Origin: Liopterus haemorrhoidalis
Taxonomy: Eukaryota > Arthropoda > Insecta > Coleoptera > Dytiscidae
Reading direction: 5' to 3'
Assembly (NCBI GenBank): GCA_963971575.1
Contig: OZ020624.1
Coordinates: forward strand, 17,515,249 to 17,579,248
Length of the DNA: 64,000 bases
This document shows, piece after piece, positions 55,675-64,000 of the stretch. A model generated the notes under the pieces. The model was not told where the DNA came from. It did not search any database and saw only the letters and a program-made list of their open reading frames with translations. The first letter of the stretch is position 1. Every line of letters begins with the position of its first letter. The translations under genes and the position numbers were made by a program.

Positions 55675-56316
55675 TGTATTGTGTCTACTGCGATTCAAAG
55701 TTTTTTCAGCTCTAAATTCGTTTATTGTTCCCTTATTTCCACTTATTACGTCTATTCTCTTCTTTCTCACCATCTGTCCTATGATTTGTACAAGTTTTTT
55801 GTCTTTACAGTCACCTTCGCACACGTATTCGTCAGTTTTTGAGCACAAAGTATCACTTTTTCATTCTTTTGACGCCTTTTATTATTATTTCACGTCTTAA
55901 AATATATTGAACGCGGTAAAACTCTTTTTTTAATTCCTTCGACCTACTTATTTACGTCTTAAAACCGTCATAAGTTGGTTTTTTGCGTCCTTTAGGTTAA
56001 CTATTTTTGACATCTTTTTACTTAACCCTATTAACTAACCGATTTCTCTTGATGACTTGATGAAAATTGAGGGGTTATTGTCTGTAGCACTGACCAGTAA
56101 GGATTTGTTTGATATCGTTTTCTTTCGAAACACTGTGTTTATGTTTATTTCAGGCTCGAGTATTCGATATTATTAATTACTTTCTGAGATTTATGTTCAG
56201 TAACTGATACAATTTTTAATATATAAAACCTTTAATTTAACTATGAAATTAACTATATTGAAAAGAGCACATTATTATACAGAGACGAAACTGAAAATAA
56301 TATAATACTGTAACTG
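55675..56316. repeat. Satellite remainder (to about 56046) and spacer, U4
   Basis: Same as U1 7368-8009; nothing coding seen. Confidence 0.7.
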
Positions 56317-57260
56317 TTACCATATGGTCGTTCTACCATTTGGTCATCTAACGATATGTTAAGGTAACCATTTGGTCAGCTAACCACATGGTCAGGTAAT
56401 TCATACGTAAGCTAACCTATTGATCATATATCCATTTAGTCAGGTAACCATTTCGTCAACTAACCATATGGGCAGTTAACCATTTAGTCAGCTAACCACG
56501 TGCTTCGGTAAACATTTCGTCAGCTTATCATATGTTAGGTAACTCAATTTCGTCAGCTAACCATATAATTAGGATACCATTTCATCAACGAAAAATATGA
56601 ACAACTAACCATTTATTCAGCTAACCATATGCTCAGCAAACTATTTGGTCAGCTTACCACATGGTAAGGCAATTCTTTCGTAAGCTAACTATATTGGTCA
56701 GTTAACATTTTGTCTGCTAACCACATGGTGAGGTAAACATTTAGTTAGCTAACCATATGGTCAGGTAATCATTTGGTCATCAAACCATATGGTCATGTAA
56801 CCATTTCGTCAGCTGACCATATGGTCAGAAAACCATTTGGTCTGCTAACCAAATGGTCAAGTAATCATTTGGTCAGGTAACCATTTTGTCAGATAACCAT
56901 ATGGTTAGGTAACCACTTGGTCAGCTAATCAAACGGTCAGGTAACCATTTCGTCAGCTAACCATATGGTCAGTTAACAATTTTTCCAGCTAACCATATGG
57001 TCAGGTAACCATTTTGTCAGCTGACCATATGGCCAGGTAATATTTTTGTAAGGTAACCATATAATTCATGTAACCATTTGGTCATCTTAACCTATGCTTG
57101 CTCAGCAAACCATTTTGTCTGCCAACGACATGGTCAGGTAACGATTTGGTCGGAAACACATATGGTCAGGTAACCATTTGGTCAGCTAACCATATGGTTA
57201 GGTAACCATTTGTTCGGCTAACCATATGATCAGGTAAGATTTTGGTCAGCTAACTATATG
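56317..57260. repeat. Minisatellite 1, U4
   Basis: 16-bp words, with the two words lost in U3 retained, as in U1. Confidence 0.9.
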
Positions 57261-57792
57261 TTTTCCTATTTCTCTTTAAGCGTCTTAACTCCACATATAT
57301 TTTGCTGTTAATTGAATAATAAGGGAGTTATTTATATTTCAAATATTTGGAGTTCGCGCGCTTGGCGTTAGGCAATTTCCACTGTAAATATTGTATTGTC
57401 CACTGCGATTAAAAGATTTTTTGGCTTTAAATTAACTTAATTGTTCTCTTATTTCCACTTATTATGTCTATTCTTTTCTTTCTCACCATCTGTCCTATGA
57501 TTTGCACAAGTTTTTTGTCTTTACAGTCACTTTCGCACAAGTATTCGTCAGTTTTTGAGCACAAAACATCACATTTTTATTCTTCTTACGTCCTTTTTTT
57601 TATTATTTCACGTCTTAAATTATTTTGAACCTGGTAAAACACTTTTTTTTACTCTTTCGATTTAATTATTTACGTCTTAAACCGTCATAAGTTAGTTTTT
57701 TGCGTCTCTTAGGTTAACTGTTTTTGACATTTTTTTTTTTTTTAACTCTTTAACTAACCTGTTTCTCTTTTAAACGTTTTGACTCAACATAT
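57261..57792. repeat. Satellite monomer upstream of Gypsy-2, U4
   Basis: Counterpart of 8955-9487, ending ATAT. Confidence 0.8.
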
Positions 57793-58106
57793 TGTTATTG
57801 GTAAGAATTAATGGGGCCATTAATTGTTGCAGAACGGCCGAGTGTTAGGTAGTTTTTCGAAGAGGGCGCGCTGAGCAATGGCGTGGCGGCAGCACCATAC
57901 AGGCGGTCGGTATTGTGTCCCGCGCTTGTATCGGCGTGGGAAGAAGAGAGGAGGTCACATGACCGGACCATTCTATCTGCGGCGTTGAAACGGAATCTCT
58001 CGGCGTGCTCGCTTGTATTTTGGTGTTTTTAGTATTATACATTTTTCATGTTTGATTAAATAAATGATATGTTAGATTGAACGCTTGTTATTTTATCGTC
58101 CTAACA
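57793..58106 (+). repeat. 5' LTR of Gypsy-2, U4
   Basis: TGTTATTGG to CCTAACA; GGCGTGCTCGC where U1 has GGCGTGATCGC. Confidence 0.85.
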
Positions 58107-58160
58107 ATTCAGAAGTGGGATCAGCGCACTAGAATACGGTGCGTCTCGTTAGAAACGAGG

Positions 58161-58805
58161 ATGGCGGACAAAGACGGGTGCGGCTGGTTGTTCGAGGACG
58201 AGAGCCTCGACGTCGAGCCGGGTTCACCTGTAGCTGGCGGTGTCAAGAAGCGGCCAACAGCAGACCGGTGTCCCGATGCTGTACCGGACGTGGTGCAGGA
58301 AATGCAGGCCCAGCTGAAGGCGTTGCAGGCTGAGTTGCAGGACATGCAGGCCCAGAAGACAGCCAAGATGGACGCGACTGCAGGAAGCGAGACCGGTGAG
58401 TCAGCGATACGCGGCGGAGTATCCAGCTTCAGAGCGGGAGCTGACATCCTGGACCCCTTCGATCCCGATGACCGTGAGGCCAGTGTCGACATCTGGTTGG
58501 CTCGCATCGACCAGCTGGGTTGTGTACACGGGTGGACCGAGTATGAGAAGTCCCTGTACATGCAAGCGAAGCTGAGGGGAGAAGCCAGTGCGCGGTTCAA
58601 TCGGCTTCTCAAGTATGACCACACCTGGGCGGAGTGGAAAATCATGCTGAAGACGGCGTTCCCTCAACAGCATGACTTCGCGAAGATGCTGCGCGAGCTA
58701 CTGGCGCGGCAAAAGGTTCCAGGGGAGAGTCTTGCTCGCTACTATCGGGCGAAGCTTGCCATGTGCGAGCGTGTTGGAATCACAGGTGACCGAGCAATCT
58801 CCTGA
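58161..58805 (+). pseudogene. Gypsy-2 gag N-terminal part, U4
   Basis: As U1 with one substitution (GEASARFNRLL); same TGA at 58803-58805. Confidence 0.85.
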
Positions 58806-60230
58806 ATCATCGACGGCCTCCCACTTGCGATGCAGTTGAATGCTAGGGCGTTCGGCTGCCAAGAGCCGAACGAGCTGTACGCCGGCTTCCTAGCCATGCT
58901 GGACCGCTACGAGGAGGATGCTCCTGTCCATCGACCTAGGGAGCGAGAGGCAGTTCACATGCGAGGACCAGCAGGCAGGGAGGCTGTTCCGGACCAACGG
59001 CGCATGGAACGATTAGCAGCCTACGGCGGACGTGGGAAACGTTCGAGCCAGCGACACGGAGGGCAGCAGTCCGAGGCAACGGCGAGGGTCAACCGGCACA
59101 CGGCGATGGACGGTTGGAGACGCTGCTACAACTGCCAAGAGGTGGGGACGCACGTGACCCGCGAGTGTCCGCAGCCTCGCACGCAGCGGTGCCGCAAGTG
59201 TGGCGAGGATGGGCACTGGGCCATGGATTGTCCTGGCCAACGTCGCGGACCACAGGTAAGCTTGGTGGATGCCGCGAAGACCTACAAGAAGTGGATGAGA
59301 ACCAGCGCCGACGTGCCGCTGAGAGCCTTCATCGACACGGGTAGTGTCTACGACCTCATCACGGAGGAATGTGCACGGCGTTTGCAGTGTACGCTGTCTG
59401 CAAATGGGCAGCAATTGCATGGATTCGGCGGAGGGACGACTTGGACCTTAGGTAAGGTCGAGCTGTCCGTGATCATTGACGGCGCCGGCGTTAAGATGCA
59501 CCCGTTGGTGGTGACATGTGGTTTGTCGGGAGCCGACATCATGATAGGGCAGCCAACGCTCTCGTCAGTCGAGGTGGTCCTGCTCGTGCGGGACGGCACG
59601 GTGAGCCTGTCGCGCGAGGAGAACTTCCTCCAAAAGCTGGCGTTGGAGGATGATGACCTGGACGAGCCATTGCAGCAGAAGTTAGAAGTACGGCTCGTCG
59701 AGGATGCCTGGCTTCTACCCAACGACGACCAGAGCCCAGCAGTCACGGTGGATGGACTGCCTGAAGGTGCGTTCCTGCTAGTTAAGGAACGGACGGTCCG
59801 GCGACACACCTCCGAACTTATCGTAAAGGGGGCACTTTTGGGGCCAGGGAATATGAAGATGAGAATTTGGAATCAGAGTCGCAGGGGCGTTATCTGGCCC
59901 ACCAAACACCCGCTGGCGCGCGGCTTTGTTATCTTTCCAGATAAAGACCCGGAACAGGTGAACTCGGTGAGTATCATTAATAATAAATTAAGCTTTGCAG
60001 ATGTCAAGGTGGGTGATATCGCTGAAAGTGAAAGGAGTGAATTGGAAGCGCTCTTGTCACGGTTGCAAAATTGCTTCTCGAGTGGGGATGAAGAGTTGGG
60101 GCTCACCCACTTGGGGGAAATGAGAATCCAGTTAACCACGCATAGCGCGTACACCGATATACCATCGCCCGTACAGGCTGTCACTCGCAGAGAGGGAAAC
60201 GGTGAAACAAAAAGTGCAGACGCTACTTAA
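58806..60230 (+). pseudogene. Gypsy-2 gag C-terminus, zinc knuckles, protease, U4
   Basis: Protein identical by eye to U1 and U3 over this region. Confidence 0.85.
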
Positions 60231-61890
60231 CAGCAGGGCCATACGAGAGTCTGAATCGGAGTACGCAAGCCCCATCGTACTTGTCCCAAAAGCAAACGGC
60301 GGACGTCGGATGTGCGTTGACTATCGCGCACTAAATAAGGTAACAGTGAAAGATCGACATCCGATGCCACTGGTGAAGGATGAATTCACCAAGTTGGCGG
60401 GTAAGTGTTATTATAGCACACTTGATTTAGCCCAAGGTTATCACCAAGTCCCTATGCATGTGGACTCTGTACATAAAACTGCATTTATTACACCGGATGG
60501 TCACTATGAGTGGTTACGAGTCCCCTTCGGTCTCGCTAATGCTCCAGCTCTCTTCCAGAAGGTAGTACAGCGGATGCTGAAGGGTATTACCAGTGATCAG
60601 GTGCTGGCTTACATGGATGACCTGCTGATACCCTCCGAGAGCATAGCTGGCGGGCTCCGTCAGTTGGAGCAGGTGCTACAATCGGTGGCAAGAGCCGGAT
60701 TGAAATTAAACTTAGCTAAATGCTCTTACCTACAAAACAAGGTAACATATCTGGGCCACGACATAAGCGGCGGCGGTATCCGACCTGGAGAGCGCAAAAT
60801 CACGGCGGTAAGCGACTTTCCTGTACCCAAAAATGTACATGGCGTAAGAGAGTTCTTAGGCTTAACGAGTTATTTCAGGAAATTCATACCGAACTTTGCT
60901 GTTGTAGCTAAACCATTAACTGAACTGACCAAGAAGCAGACTACGTGGCAGTGGGGCGACAGCCAAGCCGAGACGTTCGCAAAGCTGAAGCAGCTGCTGG
61001 TGGAACGACCGGTGTTAGCACTGTACCATAGTCATGCAGAGACGGAGGTACATACAGACGCCTGTCAAAGCGGCTTGGGTGGGATCCTACTGCAGAAACA
61101 AAACGACGGATCCTTGCGGCCGGTGCTCTACTTCAGCAGGGTAACCACACCAGCCGAACAGAAGTACCATAGCTTTGAGCTAGAGACGCTGGCGCTCGTG
61201 GAAACGGTGAAACGTTTCCGAGTATATCTGGTGGGTATACATTTTAAGGCTATCACCGACTTTACTTCTGTGCGAGCTACCATGCTTAAACGAGACCTGG
61301 TGCCCCGCATCGCTCGCTGGTGGATGACTCTACAAGAGTACGACATGGAAGTAGAGTACAGGCCGGGAGCCAGGATGCAGCATGTTGACGCGCTGAGCCG
61401 TAACCCCGTCTCAGTGAACCTGGTGCAGATCCACGATGATGATTGGTTTCTGACAGTCCAACTGCAGGATGAGAAGGCGCACTCGATTGTAGAGGCGCTG
61501 CAGGCAGGTACAGCTGATAAAGGTATTGTTAACGACTTTAAATTACAGGACGGGCGGTTGTACCGCAAGACGCTGCTGGGTGATCGACTGTATGTCCCGG
61601 CGATGGCAAGATTCAGCTACTACGAAAACATCATGATGATGTTGGTCACCGGCGTTGAACGTTGCCTAAAATTAATAAAGGAAACTTACAGGTTTCCCAG
61701 AATGGGGCGTCTCACAAAGAAATACGTTCAAGCGTGCATGAACTGCGCGTTCAGCAAAGGGAGTTACGGCAGAGCGGAGGGCCTGCTACACCCCATTGAG
61801 AAGAAGGCAATCCCCTTCGACACGGTGCACGTCGATCATCTGGTACCTTTTGCACGAAGTGTACGCGGGTACTCTTATGTACTAATGTAG
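60202..61890 (+). pseudogene. Gypsy-2 RT, RNase H and integrase N-terminus, U4
   Basis: 562 codons: YMDD RT, TDACQSG and HFKAITDFTS RNase H in frame, then DALSRNP and the integrase N-terminus with the His pair scrambled. GVREFLGL has Glu where the other units have Gln. It stops at a TAG (61888-61890) created next to the integrase-deletion junction; U1 and U3 have TAC there. Confidence 0.88.
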
Positions 61891-61898
61891 CCGGTGAC

Positions 61899-62198
61899 TT
61901 GGTCTTGTGGCGTAATGCAAGTACATGCCACGGCGACAAGGGCGTGAACAGGAAACTGTTGAACAAATTCAATGGTCCCTATAAAGTAGCGGCGATACTG
62001 GAGAACGACCGATACAAAATACCCTCCGTCAAGGGCGTCAGGGGATATAAAAATTTCACCGCGACGGTAGCTGCTGATTCACTACGGCGATATCACAGCA
62101 CCATGGCAGAGCATGAGCTCAGTGCCGACCAGTATGATCAACACACGGGTATCCAGGAGACTGATCGGCAGGACTTGATCGACCTCCTGGAGGGGTAA
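61899..62198 (+). pseudogene. Gypsy-2 integrase C-terminal remnant, U4
   Basis: NKFNGPYKVAAILEND (Glu where other units have Gly), ending LIDLLEG at the polypurine tract. Confidence 0.8.
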
Positions 62199-62199
62199 G

Positions 62200-62511
62200 G
62201 TTTAGGTAAGAATTAATGGGGCCATTAATTGTTGCAGAAAGGCCGAGTGTTAGGGAGTTTTTCGAAGAGGGCGCGCTCAGCAATGGCGTGGCGGCAGCAC
62301 CATACAGGCGGTCGGTATTGTGTCCCGCGCTTGTATCGGCGTGGGAAGAAGAGAGGAGGTCACATGACCGGACCATTCTATCTGCGGCGTTGGAACGGAA
62401 ACTTTCGGCGTGATCGCTTGTATTTTGGTGTTTTTAGTATTAAACATTTTTCATGTTTGATTAAATAAATGATATGTTAGATTGAACGCTTGTTATTTTA
62501 TCGTCCTAACA
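62200..62511 (+). repeat. 3' LTR of Gypsy-2, U4
   Basis: As the U1 3' LTR; ATAT follows. Confidence 0.85.
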
Positions 62512-62689
62512 ATATATTTTGCTGTTAATTGATTAATAAGGGAATTATTTATATTACAAATATTTGAAATTTTCCCGCCATAACTCTACAAATATTTATC
62601 GAATCAAAAAAATGTATTTATGTTAGGGATTTGCCGTTTAATTTTAAACATTATTTGTTTTATATATTTTGCTGTTAAGTGAATTATAA
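62512..62689. repeat. Satellite fragment, U4
   Basis: Counterpart of 14209-14387, one change TTTGCCGTTTAA. Confidence 0.78.
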
Positions 62690-63367
62690 GGTCAGTTAAC
62701 AATTTTTCCAGCTAAACATATGGTCAGGTAACCATTTGGTCAGCTAACTATATGGTCAGTTATCCATTTGGTCTGCCAACGACATGGTCAGGTAACCAAT
62801 TGGTCAGATAAACATATGGTCAGGTAACCATTTGGTCAGCTAACCATATGGTTAGGTAACCATATGTTCATCTAACCATATGATCAGGTAACATTTTGGT
62901 CAGCTAACTATATGGTCGGTTATCTATTTGGTCTGTTAACCACATGGTCAATTAACAATTTGGCCAGCTAAACATACGGTTAGGTAACCACTTGATCAGC
63001 TAACCATATGGTCAGTTAACCATTTCGTCAGCTAACCATATGGTCAGTTAACAATTTGGTCAGCTAACCATATGGTTAGGTAACCACTTGATCAGTTAAC
63101 TATATGATCAGTTAACCATTTCGTCAGCTAACCATATGGTCAGTTAACAATTTTTCCGACTAACCATATGGTCAGGTAACCATTTTGTCAGATGACCATA
63201 TCAGGTCAATTTTTTAAGGTAATCATGTAAGTCTTGTAACCATTTGGTCAGCTTAACCTGTACTTGCTCAGCAAACCATTTGGTCTGCCAACGACATGGT
63301 CAGGTAACCATTTGGTCAGTTAAACATATGGTCAGGTATCCATTTGGTCAGCTAACCATATGGTTAG
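62690..63367. repeat. Minisatellite 2, U4
   Basis: Same word array as U1, ending at the LINE. Confidence 0.9.
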
Positions 63368-64000
63368 GAATTTTTTATCTTCTCACTTCTTTCTTGTCCT
63401 TTGATATCTCGCATTCTATCAGTTATTGCCAGTGTCACATCTTGTCCTTCCGACCTCTTTCTTGCTATTTCCTTAGCTGAGTAACCATTATGCTCAAATC
63501 GTTTCCTTCTTTTTGCTTCCCATTTGGATTGTATCTTTCCATGTATCCCTTTCCTCTCTGTTTCTTTCCAGCACTGATAGAGCAAGTTTTATTTTGGGTG
63601 TTTTATTATCCGCTCTTTGAATTTAATAGCTCTTTTGGTAGCTTCTATCCTAATGTTGTCCAATTTCAATTATTCTAATAAAATATATTCTGGTGTGCAT
63701 TTGTCGAGGCCCAACATCCATTTAATGTATTTATTCTGCACCACCTCTAATTTTTCCTGGTCTTCCCATCCCCATATTTCAGAGCCATACGTCATTATGC
63801 TCTTGACAATGGAGTTGAACATAAGCATCCTTATTTTGATGTCTCCTTTAAATTTTGTCTCACCTATTCCCCACACTTGTGGCAGGGCTAACATTGCTTT
63901 CCTTGAGAGAGTCCGAATATGTTCTTCTGGGCCCCCGCTGCTTTTAAACATGTATCCCAGGTATTTGTATTCTTTCGTTTGTTCTATCTCTTCGTCTCCC
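63368..64000 (-). mobile_element. LINE fragment, cut by window end, U4
   Basis: C-terminal part of the LINE protein (minus strand): YGSEIWGWEDQEKLEVV and GLDKCTPEYILLE at 63670-63951, then the tail at 63364-63585. Continues beyond the window. Confidence 0.83.

Larger units (their letters stand above)
57793..62511 (+). mobile_element. Gypsy-2, U4
   Basis: Same gag TGA and integrase deletion as U1/U3 but without the RNase H insertion, so RT, RNase H and the integrase N-terminus form one 562-codon frame. Confidence 0.92.

Overview
The window is repeat-dominated DNA from a eukaryote, most likely an insect. Evidence: PIF/Harbinger and hAT DNA transposons, Ty3/Gypsy and non-LTR retrotransposons of arthropod type, A+T-rich satellite DNA, TATA and AATAAA-type signals, and no bacterial gene organisation. 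I found no host gene, rRNA, tRNA or CRISPR array. Species cannot be named from sequence alone.

The window is four head-to-tail copies of one composite unit: U1 1-19404, U2 19405-36361, U3 36362-51510, U4 51511-64000 (cut by the window end). The scaffold is an A+T-rich satellite (monomer about 650 bp) plus two minisatellite arrays built of 16-bp words. Inserted into it, in order: (1) a Harbinger element (TTA target duplication) carrying a second Harbinger-like element, which carries a 304-bp hAT MITE inside its transposase gene (U1, U2, U4; lost from U3); (2) in U1 only, a 2772-bp non-autonomous Gypsy element with identical 341-bp LTRs and an unbroken 634-codon Gag-protease ORF fused in frame to an integrase tail; (3) a hAT MITE starting TAGGGTGACCA; (4) a Gypsy element called Gypsy-2 here (about 4.7 kb in U1, U3 and U4; 5'-truncated in U2); (5) an internal LINE fragment on the minus strand; (6) a third hAT MITE; (7) the 5' end of another LTR element (Gypsy-3: LTR, leader, partial gag). 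U2 additionally has a 1960-bp hAT element and a jockey-like LINE fragment. U3 additionally has a 986-bp solo LTR.

Nearly every coding region is broken. Gypsy-2 lesions differ between copies: U1, U3 and U4 keep gag but lost the integrase catalytic core, while U2 keeps an intact DD35E integrase but lost gag. LINE copies share a stop codon replacing the Tyr of the YADD box. The one apparently intact long ORF is the Gag-protease fusion at 3892-5796 (minus strand).

The history can be partly ordered. Most insertions predate amplification because all units share them. Satellite monomers then recombined unequally, deleting the Harbinger nest in U3 and the U1-type LTR-element region in U4. The U1/U2 and U3/U4 junctions are the same deletion join, whereas the U2/U3 junction keeps longer sequence, so duplication probably involved blocks larger than one unit. 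Overall the region looks like heterochromatic, repeatedly amplified transposon-in-satellite DNA; whether it is also a piRNA source cannot be told from sequence.
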